A stretch of 25,114 nt of DNA from NCBI GenBank assembly GCA_937967705.1, contig CALCJG010000149.1:1-25114 (forward strand), given 5' to 3'. The position numbers and the translations under genes were made by a program. This DNA is from an uncultured Spirochaetia bacterium (GTDB taxonomy: Bacteria; Spirochaetota; UBA4802; JAGODF01). Position 1 is the first letter of the stretch, and each line of letters starts with the position of its first letter. The notes under the pieces are model-generated. The model had not been told where the DNA came from and searched no databases. It was given only the letters and a program-made list of their open reading frames with translations. Below are positions 7,623-15,476 of this stretch, one piece after another.

Positions 7623-7964
7623 ATGATTGAAGTAACAGTTGAAGAACGCGGTTCTACTATTATCCTGCATATCAAAGGTGAGTTCCATATTGAGAATATT
7701 CAGAAAGTGGAGGGTGTCTGGACCGAACAGGTGGCCAAGACACCGGAGGTCATTGCCATAAACTGCAAGGATCTTAACTACATCGATTCCTCCGCCATAG
7801 GTACTCTCGTAAAATTTCTCAACAATGCCATGAATAAGAAGATCAAGCTGGTCTTCTACGATCTGAGCAGCTCCATCCGGCAGATCTTTCAAACAGCCCG
7901 GCTGAATAACTTTTTCACCATCACAACGAAGGATAGATTCGAGAGCGATTTCGCGAAGAAATAA
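7623..7964 (+). CDS. STAS-domain anti-anti-sigma-factor-like protein
   Basis: The 113-residue protein is a single STAS domain, the size of SpoIIAA/RsbV. These proteins switch partners with an anti-sigma kinase according to phosphorylation of one Ser. The phosphosite motif DSSAIG is at residues 55-60; Ser57 aligns with SpoIIAA Ser58. Strands TIILHIKGE and the C-terminal helix SSIRQIFQTARL complete the fold. I place the start at ATG 7623 because the family begins just before the first strand; an upstream in-frame ATG at 7536 would add 29 residues without domain character. The ribosome-binding site AAGGA is rather far (about 13 nt). No anti-sigma factor, histidine-kinase-like ATPase or sigma factor gene adjoins it. 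A PP2C gene lies far downstream (22352) but is linked to a Ser/Thr kinase there. Confidence 0.85.
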   Translation: MIEVTVEERGSTIILHIKGEFHIENIQKVEGVWTEQVAKTPEVIAINCKDLNYIDSSAIGTLVKFLNNAMNKKIKLVFYDLSSSIRQIFQTARLNNFFTITTKDRFESDFAKK

Positions 7965-8323
7965 GAGTTCACGGACGGATGAAGATTCCTTGATTTTGTT
8001 TCCGTTATTGAAGTATTTAGATACATCGTCTCCCGGCATGATTTCCGTGCACGGTCATCTTGCAAGAAGCTGAACGCTGATCTCTTAACATTATCTTAAA
8101 AAAGAGTCAAACAGGGATCTCATGGTCTGAAAAACCGGGGATCTCTGCTGCTCCCATAACCTACTACCAGAGAATCCTTATTTCTCTTCCATTTGCAAAT
8201 AATCCATCCGATTCGGTCATGTCTGTTATTTTAGAGCTGACAAGCTTTAATTCTTTTCATGAAAACCAGTTGTCCTGATAAGCCTAAATAATGCCTCTTT
8301 ATTTACCATTAATGTAACTATAA

Positions 8324-8339
8324 TATATGTTGACATATA
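8324..8339. repeat. Palindrome overlapping the -35 box of the beta-propeller gene
   Basis: TATATGT (8324-8330), centre TG, ACATATA (8333-8339) is a perfect inverted repeat with 7-bp arms. It covers the predicted -35 box (8330-8335), as a repressor operator might. Confidence 0.45.
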
Positions 8340-8358
8340 ATATTTATGTGGATATTAA
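8330..8358 (+). promoter_or_regulatory. Putative sigma70 promoter of the beta-propeller gene
   Basis: A perfect TTGACA (8330-8335) precedes TATTAA (8353-8358) by 17 bp. The predicted leader is about 65 nt. The region is AT-rich, so chance matches are more likely than elsewhere. Confidence 0.4.
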
Positions 8359-8430
8359 TTTATTACAGGATTCTTCTGTGAGGTTTAATGGTTTTGAGAT
8401 GAGTAGGATTATAGTAATCAGGGAGATACC

Positions 8431-9288
8431 ATGAGGATAAGAATATGGCTCTGTTATTTGTATCAATTAATAATATTCCTCGCTCCAGCCGCATGTTTGC
8501 GGCAATACGACGATCCCCTCAGGGTGGCCTATATCCATGATGTAAGCGGCAAGGGTGAGGTGTGGACCATGTCCCTGGAAGGCGGTGAGGCGAAAGCCAT
8601 CACCTCCGGTTCGCTCACCGGTTATTCAAACCCCGTCTGGTCACCCGATGGAACGCGCATGGTTTTTTCCACCTCTTCAGGTATTCCGACCATTTTTTCG
8701 GCTGATGTGGAAAGCGGAGCTATTGGGATCGTAACCCTGGGCGGCTATCCCACATGGTCACCCGATGGCAAACGCCTTGTCTTTGTAAGGAATACATGCA
8801 TCTATTCAGCGGATTCCGAAACCGGGGGTAATGAGTTGCAGCTTACCTCACCAACGAGTCCTTATGAGGATTCTTATCCAGCCTGCTCTCCGGATGGCAA
8901 GAAGATTGTTTTTATTCGGGGGGACGGCGGTTCGTTTGCAATATACTCCATCAATGCCCCGGACGGAGGGAATGAGTCGCTATTAAACAATAGCGGTATT
9001 GCAGATGACTCGTGTCCTACGTATTCGCCGGATGGAAGGCTGATCCTGTATGTGCATTCTTCTGGAAGTATTTATGTCATGAACGCCGACGGCAGTAATC
9101 AACGCCTGCTGACAGCCAATGCGCATTATCCCGCGTGGACCCCTGACGGTTCCCAAGTGCTGTTTTCCTCGAATGCTACCGGTTTTTGGGAACTCTGTAT
9201 CATGAACAGCGACGGTGTAAACCGGCGGCAGCTTACCTCGGAAATGAATTATAACAGAAATCCCAGTGTACAGGGAAAGCCGAGGTAG
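8431..9288 (+). CDS. TolB-like PD40 beta-propeller, probable lipoprotein
   Basis: The 285-residue protein begins with a hydrophobic segment ending APAAC, a lax lipobox with acylation at Cys22. At least five PD40/WD40-like repeats follow, each centred on S/TPDG: PVWSPDGTRMVF, PTWSPDGKRLVF, PACSPDGKKIVF, PTYSPDGRLILY and PAWTPDGSQVLF. This is the blade signature of the TolB propeller, but the TolB N-terminal domain is missing and the propeller appears to have about six blades. Such proteins act as envelope binding scaffolds. GGGAG 6 nt before the ATG supports the start. No tol/pal genes adjoin. The start of the gene and its upstream region are AT-richer than neighbours, hinting at separate ancestry. 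The binding partner is unknown. Confidence 0.8.
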   Translation: MRIRIWLCYLYQLIIFLAPAACLRQYDDPLRVAYIHDVSGKGEVWTMSLEGGEAKAITSGSLTGYSNPVWSPDGTRMVFSTSSGIPTIFSADVESGAIGIVTLGGYPTWSPDGKRLVFVRNTCIYSADSETGGNELQLTSPTSPYEDSYPACSPDGKKIVFIRGDGGSFAIYSINAPDGGNESLLNNSGIADDSCPTYSPDGRLILYVHSSGSIYVMNADGSNQRLLTANAHYPAWTPDGSQVLFSSNATGFWELCIMNSDGVNRRQLTSEMNYNRNPSVQGKPR

Positions 9289-9301
9289 AACGGTGCCGCA
9301 T

Positions 9302-9318
9302 TGATTATGTTATAATCA
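9302..9318. repeat. Inverted repeat between convergent genes
   Basis: TGATTAT (9302-9308), GTT, ATAATCA (9312-9318) is a perfect inverted repeat with 7-bp arms. It lies between the convergent propeller gene and the gene at 9380. The stem is AT-rich with no long U-tract, so it would be a weak terminator at best. Confidence 0.35.
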
Positions 9319-9379
9319 TTTCGGCTGAAGATTGTTTAACAGCAGGCCTAATAATTACTTCGTCCGGTTTCACAACATC

Positions 9380-9787
9380 TCATGAACATGGCAGCCTGGG
9401 ATTTGGTGGGTTTTCGGCGGGTGCTTGGTTAATGTATTTAATGTCCGTGACCACGCCTTCCTTAACCGTTATCAGGGTCATCGCTTCATAAACCGACTCC
9501 ACTCCCATGTGAACGTATTGAAGGCATCTGCCCCGGGGAACGCTGAGCAACCCGGTAAACCATTCAGCAAAGAGCGGTTCCTCTCCCTTCAGCCGATAAA
9601 TCCCCTGGAGGGAAACGATATAGAGCCTGCCCCCGCTGATCCGCCATTTTCCGATGTATTGTCTCCAGCAGGCGGTTGAAAGAAGAACACTGTCGGCTTT
9701 CCCCGACAGGACGAGGGCGGCTACCTCGTCGACCGGAACGGCTTCAATCCGTTCCTGATCGAGGGGGATTGCGGGGAAGGTGGTCAT
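9380..9787 (-). CDS. Conserved small protein of unknown function
   Basis: I recognise a widespread uncharacterised family by the central pattern WRQYIGKWRI, GGRLYIVSLQG, LFAEWFTG and RGRCLQYVHMG, but know no function for it. The ATG at 9787 gives 135 residues and is preceded by AGAGGAA with a 6-nt gap. An upstream ATG at 9853 would add 22 residues but has no ribosome-binding site. The protein has no signal peptide or membrane segment and looks like a soluble, mostly beta protein ending in a Pro-rich tail. It is transcribed alone, between a convergent propeller gene and a terminated acyl-CoA dehydrogenase gene, so context offers no clue. Confidence 0.7.
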   Translation of the reverse strand: MTTFPAIPLDQERIEAVPVDEVAALVLSGKADSVLLSTACWRQYIGKWRISGGRLYIVSLQGIYRLKGEEPLFAEWFTGLLSVPRGRCLQYVHMGVESVYEAMTLITVKEGVVTDIKYINQAPAENPPNPRLPCS

Positions 9788-9906
9788 CGTCGTTTCCTCT
9801 TCGGGGAGGACCAGTTTTTCATGAACCTGTGCCGTCATGAGTATATCTTGCATGTTTCAGGAAAAAAGTCAACAGGGATGCATACGGCCCGGCGGGGAGG
9901 GGATTC

Positions 9907-9935
9907 GTTTTATCCCTTGATGAGATAAATTTCAA
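9907..9935 (-). promoter_or_regulatory. Possible promoter of the unknown-function gene at 9380
   Basis: TTGAAA (9935-9930) and TAAAAC (9912-9907) are spaced by 17 bp on the minus strand. Initiation near 9900 gives a leader of about 110 nt to the ATG at 9787. Confidence 0.35.
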
Positions 9936-10056
9936 CGCTTTCTGCTATTACATGGCAAAGGAGAATCGGTAAAGTCCACCGGCTTCAGAAACACGGAATG
10001 CATCGGAGCGCGATAACGAGCCAGCCCACATGATTCAGGGTAAAGGAGGAGGGGAG

Positions 10057-10088
10057 AATAAACGAAGAGAGGCCGGAGCCTCCCTTCG
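10057..10088 (-). terminator. Intrinsic terminator of the acyl-CoA dehydrogenase gene
   Basis: Positions 10078-10088 and 10063-10073 form an 11-bp stem (one G-U pair on the minus strand) around the tetraloop TCCG. TTTATT follows on the minus strand. It lies 27 bp after the stop codon, so the gene appears to end its own transcript. Confidence 0.75.
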
Positions 10089-10114
10089 ATATCGTTAGAT
10101 GACTTAGCCGGGGA

Positions 10115-11266
10115 TCAATACTCGTTGATAACATTGCTGGAAATGACCAGCCTCTGTATTTCCGAGGTTCCCTCGTAGATCTCCGTGATGCGGGCATCCC
10201 TGTAGAGCCTTTCCACCGGGTACTCCTTGACGTAACCGTAACCGCCGAAAATCTGTATGGCCTTGTGGGTGACCCTGTGGGAGGTCTCTGAGGCGAAGAG
10301 CTTGGCCATGGCGGCGTATTTGGAACCCCTGCGGCGGTCTCCCGATCCGACGATCATGGCGGCCTGATAGGTGAGGAGACGGGCCGCTTCGATTTCCGTT
10401 GCCATGTCGGCGATCATCCACTGAATGGCCTGGTTGCTGGAGATGGGCTTCCCGAACTGCTCCCGCTCCTTGGAGTATTTGACGGCTTCGTCCAGGGCGG
10501 CCTGGGCGATTCCCAGCGCCTGGGCGGCGATACCCACGCGGCCCCCGTCGAGGGTGTGCATGGCCACCTTGAATCCCTCGCCTTTCTTGGCCAGTATGTT
10601 TTCTTCCGGGACCTCGAGGTTTTCGAAAACCAGCTCCGTTGTGGAGGAGGCGCAGATGCCGAGCTTGTCCTCAACCTTTCCCACGGAATAGCCGGGCATG
10701 TCCTTGTCCACTACGAAGAAGGTGAGGCCCTTGTGGCCCACGCCCTTTTCCGTGATGGCGATGACGACGGCCACATGAGCCACCCCGCCGTTGGTGATGA
10801 AATTCTTTGTCCCGTTGAGGACCCATTTTCCGTTCTTGAATTCCGCCGTCGTCTTGGTGCCCGCGGCATCGGACCCGGCGCTGGGTTCGGTCAGGCCGAA
10901 GCAGCCCAGCCATTCGCCGGAGCAGAGTTTCGGGAGGTATTTCTTCTTGATGGCATCGGACCCGAAATAGTAGATGGGGGACAGGCAGAGGGAGTTGTGT
11001 GCGGACACGATGACCCCCGTTGAGGCGCATCCCCGGGACAGCTCCTCGACGGCGATGGCATAGGATACATAATCCATCCCGGAGCCGTTGTACTCCTCGG
11101 GATAGACCACGCCCAGCATGCCCATCTCAGCGAGTTTTTTGACATGTTCCCAGGGGAAGTCATGCGATCTATCGTATTCGGCGGCTTTGGGCTTCAGTTC
11201 GTTTTCTGCAAACTTTCTGCACATCTCTTTGACCATCTGCTGCTCTTCTGTCAATTTGAAATCCAT
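10115..11266 (-). CDS. Acyl-CoA dehydrogenase, short-chain/butyryl-CoA type
   Basis: This flavoenzyme oxidises acyl-CoA to trans-2-enoyl-CoA and passes electrons to electron-transfer flavoprotein. The 383-residue protein is complete: N-terminal helical domain from LTEEQQMVKEMCRKFAENEL, FAD/substrate motif CFGLTEPSAGSDA near residue 120, NGTKNFITNGG in the beta-domain, and the C-terminal IFGGYGYVKEYPVERLYRD. The catalytic base should be Glu365 in IYEGTSEIQ, the position used by short- and medium-chain members rather than the isovaleryl-type location. AGAGGTGAT directly before the ATG is a strong ribosome-binding site. No etfAB, crotonase or thiolase gene is adjacent. A terminator follows. Butyryl- versus other short-chain specificity is inferred from overall similarity. 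Confidence 0.93.
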   Translation of the reverse strand: MDFKLTEEQQMVKEMCRKFAENELKPKAAEYDRSHDFPWEHVKKLAEMGMLGVVYPEEYNGSGMDYVSYAIAVEELSRGCASTGVIVSAHNSLCLSPIYYFGSDAIKKKYLPKLCSGEWLGCFGLTEPSAGSDAAGTKTTAEFKNGKWVLNGTKNFITNGGVAHVAVVIAITEKGVGHKGLTFFVVDKDMPGYSVGKVEDKLGICASSTTELVFENLEVPEENILAKKGEGFKVAMHTLDGGRVGIAAQALGIAQAALDEAVKYSKEREQFGKPISSNQAIQWMIADMATEIEAARLLTYQAAMIVGSGDRRRGSKYAAMAKLFASETSHRVTHKAIQIFGGYGYVKEYPVERLYRDARITEIYEGTSEIQRLVISSNVINEY

Positions 11267-11355
11267 ATATCACCTCTTTTGTTATAGAATTATTATTTCC
11301 GGAACGGTTATAAAATCCTGTCTTTAATCACCAGCCTGCTCTAACCGTAAAATAA

Positions 11356-11383
11356 TTGATAAAATTATGATGCTTTTTGTCAA
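11356..11383 (-). promoter_or_regulatory. Putative promoter of the acyl-CoA dehydrogenase gene, with overlapping inverted repeat
   Basis: A perfect TTGACA (11383-11378) is followed after 16 bp by TATCAA (11361-11356). An inverted repeat, ATAATT (11352-11357) and AATTAT (11363-11368), straddles the -10 box and could be an operator for a fatty-acid-responsive regulator. The leader is about 80 nt. Confidence 0.4.
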
Positions 11384-11512
11384 GGGAAAATAGGGGGATT
11401 TAATTAATCCGTCCGGAGCATAATTTCACTTGAAATAAATATCCCCCTGGGATAGATGAATTTTCATTATCCCCCGTGGGCGGGAGAACTTTTTTTTATA
11501 ACCAGAGGTGAT

Positions 11513-12565
11513 ATGAGGAAATTAGCCCTTTGCATGATGTTGCTGGCCTTCTCCTGCGGGCAGTGGAAGGTCAGCTCCCTGAAATCCGAGAAAATCGGCC
11601 TGGTGGGGATCGGGAACGGTCCGGGCAAGGTACAGGTACAACTGGGGGAATCAGGCCTCATGGAACACTCCTTCCTGGTCAAGATCGCCCGTGGAAACGT
11701 CTATACCGCTGATAACGCCCTGAAACGCATCCAGGTGCTGGAAAGGAACGGGACGCCTCTGCTGATTATTGGCCCGAAGAGCGGGAAAGGAAGCAGCAAG
11801 GAGGGACCTCCCTATTCTCCCTTCAACTTCAGCATCATCGGAATGATGGCGGTGGACTCCAAAGGGAACATATACGCCCAGAACCGTTTTATCCCTATGA
11901 AATCGGGAGGCGGGGATGAGTTCGCCCTCTCGCCCTCCTATGTCCTTGTGTTCGACAAGAAGGGGGCTCTGCAGTACACCCTGGGCCAGTTGGGGTCGCC
12001 GGATATACCCTTTGACTATATCGAGGACCTGGAAGTGGACCGGGAGGACCGCCTCTTCGTGGTAACCCGCAAGTTCGATACCTGGAGTGTATTCCGGTTC
12101 AGCAACAGGAAACGGGATTTCTTTGCCGATCTCGGGAAACTGGAATTCAAGGAAACCGAGGGCGGCGAGACCTATACGGGTCGAGTGGAAAACGTAAAGG
12201 TCCTCTCCTCGGGGGATGAGTTCCTCATTGCCGCTGCCTATTATCACGGGCTGAGATTCAAATACCGCAAGATATTCAGCTATTCCCTCAAGGCGGGTAA
12301 GATCACCCGAACCCTGATGAACATCCCCGATCCCCGCAACGAGCTCTTTGACGTGGTGGACGACAAGCATCTTTATCTCTGGAACATCGACGAGAAGAGG
12401 ACGCGTTTTGTCATCTGCAACTTCGACGGCAATATCATCAACAATATTCAGATCAAATTCGCCGACATAAAGTCCTATTTCGGGGATATCCTGATGGACG
12501 AAACCGGTCAGTTCTATTCCTACCATGTGGTAAAAGACGGGATCGAAATCCTGGAGTGGAAATAG
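11513..12565 (+). CDS. Putative lipoprotein with an NHL/six-bladed beta-propeller-like fold
   Basis: The chosen ATG at 11513 follows AGAGGTGAT and gives a compact lipoprotein signal peptide MRKLALCMMLLAFSC with acylation at Cys15; an upstream frame from 11456 would only add a charged, non-signal stretch. The mature part of about 335 residues has repeated strand patterns such as NVYTADNALKRIQVLERNG, GNIYAQNRF, YVLVFDKKGAL and RLFVVTRKFD, like NHL or 6-bladed propellers found in spirochaete and deltaproteobacterial lipoproteins. No enzyme motif is seen. Its TAG stop abuts the next ATG with no gap, so translation of the NAD(P)H-hydrate repair gene is probably coupled to it, though a functional link is not evident. 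Confidence 0.75.
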   Translation: MRKLALCMMLLAFSCGQWKVSSLKSEKIGLVGIGNGPGKVQVQLGESGLMEHSFLVKIARGNVYTADNALKRIQVLERNGTPLLIIGPKSGKGSSKEGPPYSPFNFSIIGMMAVDSKGNIYAQNRFIPMKSGGGDEFALSPSYVLVFDKKGALQYTLGQLGSPDIPFDYIEDLEVDREDRLFVVTRKFDTWSVFRFSNRKRDFFADLGKLEFKETEGGETYTGRVENVKVLSSGDEFLIAAAYYHGLRFKYRKIFSYSLKAGKITRTLMNIPDPRNELFDVVDDKHLYLWNIDEKRTRFVICNFDGNIINNIQIKFADIKSYFGDILMDETGQFYSYHVVKDGIEILEWK

Positions 12566-14212
12566 ATGAAGGTCGTCACGGCAAAGGAGATGCGGGAGAT
12601 CGACCGCGTTGCGATTGAGGAACGGGGTATGCCGGGGGAGGTGCTCATGGGATATGCGGGCCGGGCTCTTGCAGACTGTGTCCTGACGGAATTTCCTTCG
12701 GCCCGCTCCATCGCCCTCTGCTGCGGTTGTGGCAATAACGGGGGGGACGGCTTTACGGCGGCCTATTTTCTCCATAACGCCGGACGGGAGGTGCGGGTTT
12801 TTCTTGCCGGGGACCCGGGCCGGATCACTGCCTCTACGGGGATCTATCGGGAAATCTGCCGGCGGGCGGGGATCCCCGTTACGGTTCTAAACGAGGGAAA
12901 GATCGAAAGCGAAACGAACCTCCCGGCCTGCGATCTCATTGTGGACGCCCTTCTGGGGACGGGCTTTTCCGGTGTTCCCCGGGGGGCGATCGCGGAGCTG
13001 ATCGGCCTGATCAACAGGAGCGGGAAACCGGTGGTGGCTGCGGACATGCCCAGCGGCCTGCCCTCCGACGGAGAGGGGCCGTCCGGGGAGGCGGTCCGGG
13101 CCGATGTGACCGTGACGATGGGGCTTCCCAAGATATCCCTGGTTACCTTTCCCGGAAAGCCCTACGCCGGTAAAGTCCAGGTGGCGGATATCGGTTTCCC
13201 CAGGGATCTGACCGCATCGGAGAGTCTCTCAGCAGAGCTTGTCACCCCTGAATTTGTTGGCAGGCACTTCGGGTCTCCCCGGGATGCCGACACGCACAAG
13301 GGCCGCGAGGGACATCTGCTGATAATCGGGGGATTCGACGGTATGGAGGGAGCGGCGTTGATGTCCGCCATGGCTGCCTTTGCCTCCGGCGCGGGGCTGG
13401 TGACGCTCCTGACGACGGGAAACGCCCGGAACGCTGTTGCCGGTCGGGTACCGGAGCTCATCACCAGCGCCTTCAGGAACTTTCAGGGAGTGGACCAGGA
13501 GTTTCCCGGGGATGTCTCGGAGGGGCTCTGCGGGGAGGACAAGCGGATCCCTCATCTCCTGCAGGAGATGAAAGGGGATCTGGCGGACTTCTTTGCCCGG
13601 AACCGGCGGTATAACGCCGTGCTTCTGGGGCCCGGAATGGGCCGGACCCTCTTTTCATCGCTCGTTTTTGAGGCACTCATCGAACATCTCCCCGCATGGG
13701 GTGTCGGTAAAATCCTGGTGGACGGCGACGGTCTTTATCACCTGGCGGAATGTGCCGGGAGGAAAGGGGAGGGGGTGATGTCCGGCCTCACAACGGTCCT
13801 CACTCCCCACTGGGGCGAAGCTTCACGGCTCCTGGATATCACCGTCGATGCCGTTAAGCGAAACCGTTATGCCCGCTGCGGCGAGATCGCGCGCAGGTAC
13901 GGCTCCGTCGCTCTGCTCAAGGGGCCCTGCACCATCGTCTCCGACGGCGGCAGGACCCTGATCAATACCACCGGTAATCCTCTTCTGGCGGCCGCAGGGT
14001 CCGGGGATGTCCTGGCGGGAATCGTCGGGGCCCTGCTGGCCCGGGCTTCGAACCCTCTTGCCTGCGCCGGTGCGGGCGCCTATCTTCACGGCCTGGCCGC
14101 GGATATAATTCGAGACCGGACCGGCGCGCCCTTTGCCAAGGCTACGGATCTCGTTTCGGCACTGCCGGATGCCTTTGCCCGCTCATCGGACGGATTCTCC
14201 TGCCGACCTTGA
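12566..14212 (+). CDS. nnr: Bifunctional NAD(P)H-hydrate epimerase / ADP-dependent NAD(P)HX dehydratase
   Basis: This enzyme repairs hydrated NADH/NADPH: the N-terminal YjeF domain interconverts R and S epimers and the C-terminal ribokinase-like domain dehydrates the S form. The N-domain motif GCGNNGGDG is at residues 54-62. The C-domain runs from about residue 240 (HKGREGHLLIIGG), with LLGPGMG, LTPHWGEASRL and GSGDVLAG at 478-485, whose Asp481 is the expected catalytic residue. At 548 residues it is longer than common homologues (about 490-510). The extra length seems to lie between RVPELI and YNAVLLGPG (residues about 305-350), a charged segment containing GLCGEDKRIPHLLQEMKGD. The start is fixed by abutment with the upstream stop and GGAG 9 nt before it. 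Confidence 0.95.
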   Translation: MKVVTAKEMREIDRVAIEERGMPGEVLMGYAGRALADCVLTEFPSARSIALCCGCGNNGGDGFTAAYFLHNAGREVRVFLAGDPGRITASTGIYREICRRAGIPVTVLNEGKIESETNLPACDLIVDALLGTGFSGVPRGAIAELIGLINRSGKPVVAADMPSGLPSDGEGPSGEAVRADVTVTMGLPKISLVTFPGKPYAGKVQVADIGFPRDLTASESLSAELVTPEFVGRHFGSPRDADTHKGREGHLLIIGGFDGMEGAALMSAMAAFASGAGLVTLLTTGNARNAVAGRVPELITSAFRNFQGVDQEFPGDVSEGLCGEDKRIPHLLQEMKGDLADFFARNRRYNAVLLGPGMGRTLFSSLVFEALIEHLPAWGVGKILVDGDGLYHLAECAGRKGEGVMSGLTTVLTPHWGEASRLLDITVDAVKRNRYARCGEIARRYGSVALLKGPCTIVSDGGRTLINTTGNPLLAAAGSGDVLAGIVGALLARASNPLACAGAGAYLHGLAADIIRDRTGAPFAKATDLVSALPDAFARSSDGFSCRP

Positions 14213-14416
14213 ATAATGGTCCCCCGCAGGGTCTTTTGTTGCTTAAAGGGGGCCGGTTTTCTACCGATAGTATAAAGGGATTCTTAAACCGAGCGTTAAA
14301 CCCCTTGCCGGCACGATTATCAATCAATGCCGCCTTCTTTCCGCGATTTCAACCAGGGATGAACGGCGGGTGATATGTGCCCGTGAGGCGTAAGGATTCA
14401 ATTCCAGGGGATGAGT

Positions 14417-15442
14417 ATGAAAAGCTTGTTTTTTCGTGTCTTGATGGCCCTCCTGTGCGGGCTGCTGGTCTCCAGTTCCTGTTCCAGCATCAAAAAGCTC
14501 ACTTCGAACGGGGAACCGAATACCCTGGTCTTCGACGAGATATGGGGCTATCTGCTGAGCGGTGAGGAGAAGGCGGTCAAGGGAGACGAGCCCTTTACGG
14601 ATATTTTTTACTTCGCGGCATCCATCAACCGCAACGGCCGCCTGAAGGGAAAGAAGTCTCTTCCGGGCATACGCTGGGCAAACGATATCAAGCCGCGCAT
14701 ACATCTGGTGGTCTTCGAGCTGGACAATCCGTCCCTGCTGAAAGAGTGCCTGAATGATCGGGACATGCGGAACAAGCTGGTGGGGGACATCGTGGAGTTT
14801 TCCCGGGAATTCGACGGCGTGCAGATCGATTTCGAGGCGGTGCGAAACTCGGACGGGGAGGCTTTTGTGGAATTTCTCACGGCGCTGAAGGGGGATCTGG
14901 GGGAGAAGACACTGAGCGTGGCACTGCCCGCACGGCGCTATTACGTGAAGGACGGCTATGATTATGCTGAGATCGGCAAGGTTGCCGACCGCGTTTACAT
15001 CATGGCCTACGATGAACACTGGAGGACCAGCAAACCCGGTCCGGTGGCCTCGGTCAAATGGTGCCGTTCCATAGTGAAGTATGCCCGAAAGAACATCCCC
15101 CAGCGAAAACTGGTGATGGGGCTGCCTCTCTACGGGAGGGCCTGGCAGGTGAGGGAAATCAACCGGGCCGTGCGGTTTCAGAACGTTCAGGATATCATGA
15201 AAAACAACTGGGTGGTTAAACCGAAATACCATCAAAACATGGGCCCTTATCTGGAATACAAGGAGGAGGTCAAGGTTCGCGTCTATTATGAGGACAGCCG
15301 CTCACTGACGAAGAAGCTCCGTCTTTACCGGAACTACGGGGTCAACAAAGTCGGTTTCTGGCGCATCGGGCAGGGGCCTGAGGACCTCTGGCCCCGTATG
15401 ACGGCAGGGGCCGAGAAACACGAGGAAGGACGGTATCAATGA
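14417..15442 (+). CDS. GH18-fold glycosidase-like lipoprotein
   Basis: The second of two nearby ATGs (14417) is preferred because AGGGG lies 6 nt upstream; the first, at 14411, is too close. The N-terminus is a lipoprotein signal ending LLVSSSC, with Cys22. The rest (about 320 residues) resembles glycoside hydrolase family 18 of the YaaH/spore-lysin branch. The catalytic strand reads FDGVQIDFE (residues 132-140), keeping the first and last Asp of DxxDxDxE-type sites and the proton donor Glu140. It is followed by VADRVYIMAYDEHW and LVMGLPLYGRAW, also typical of GH18. The likely substrate is an N-acetylglucosamine polymer such as peptidoglycan, acting in the envelope. No LysM domain is present. 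It starts 204 bp after nnr and probably forms an operon with the next gene. Confidence 0.85.
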   Translation: MKSLFFRVLMALLCGLLVSSSCSSIKKLTSNGEPNTLVFDEIWGYLLSGEEKAVKGDEPFTDIFYFAASINRNGRLKGKKSLPGIRWANDIKPRIHLVVFELDNPSLLKECLNDRDMRNKLVGDIVEFSREFDGVQIDFEAVRNSDGEAFVEFLTALKGDLGEKTLSVALPARRYYVKDGYDYAEIGKVADRVYIMAYDEHWRTSKPGPVASVKWCRSIVKYARKNIPQRKLVMGLPLYGRAWQVREINRAVRFQNVQDIMKNNWVVKPKYHQNMGPYLEYKEEVKVRVYYEDSRSLTKKLRLYRNYGVNKVGFWRIGQGPEDLWPRMTAGAEKHEEGRYQ

Positions 15443-15476
15443 GGGGCGGATATCCCGGAAGGGGAGTGACGAGAAC

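Larger units (their letters stand above)
7965..8430. other. 466-bp AT-rich gene-free stretch
   Basis: No credible coding frame, RNA gene or terminator was found here. The part from about 8160 to 8400 is clearly AT-richer than its surroundings and carries the promoter-like element and palindrome listed separately. It separates the STAS gene from a lower-GC beta-propeller gene. Confidence 0.6.
9788..10114. other. 327-bp gene-free stretch
   Basis: It holds the probable promoter of the unknown-function gene near its left side (9907-9935) and the terminator of the acyl-CoA dehydrogenase gene near its right (10057-10088). I see no gene in it apart from the weak alternative start at 9853. Confidence 0.55.

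Noticed and set aside
6912..8039. A 375-codon open frame on the minus strand opposite the START and STAS genes
   Set aside because: It overlaps two genes with recognisable domains and good starts; its own product looks like random antisense translation.
11651..12775. A 374-codon open frame on the minus strand opposite the lipoprotein and nnr genes
   Set aside because: Antisense shadow without ribosome-binding site or domain; similar shadows oppose the argJ, GH18, kinase and TPR genes.
14213..14416. Terminator after nnr (CCCCC near 14221 with GGGGG near 14248)
   Set aside because: The loop is long, the stem imperfect and the following T-run short, so I do not call it.
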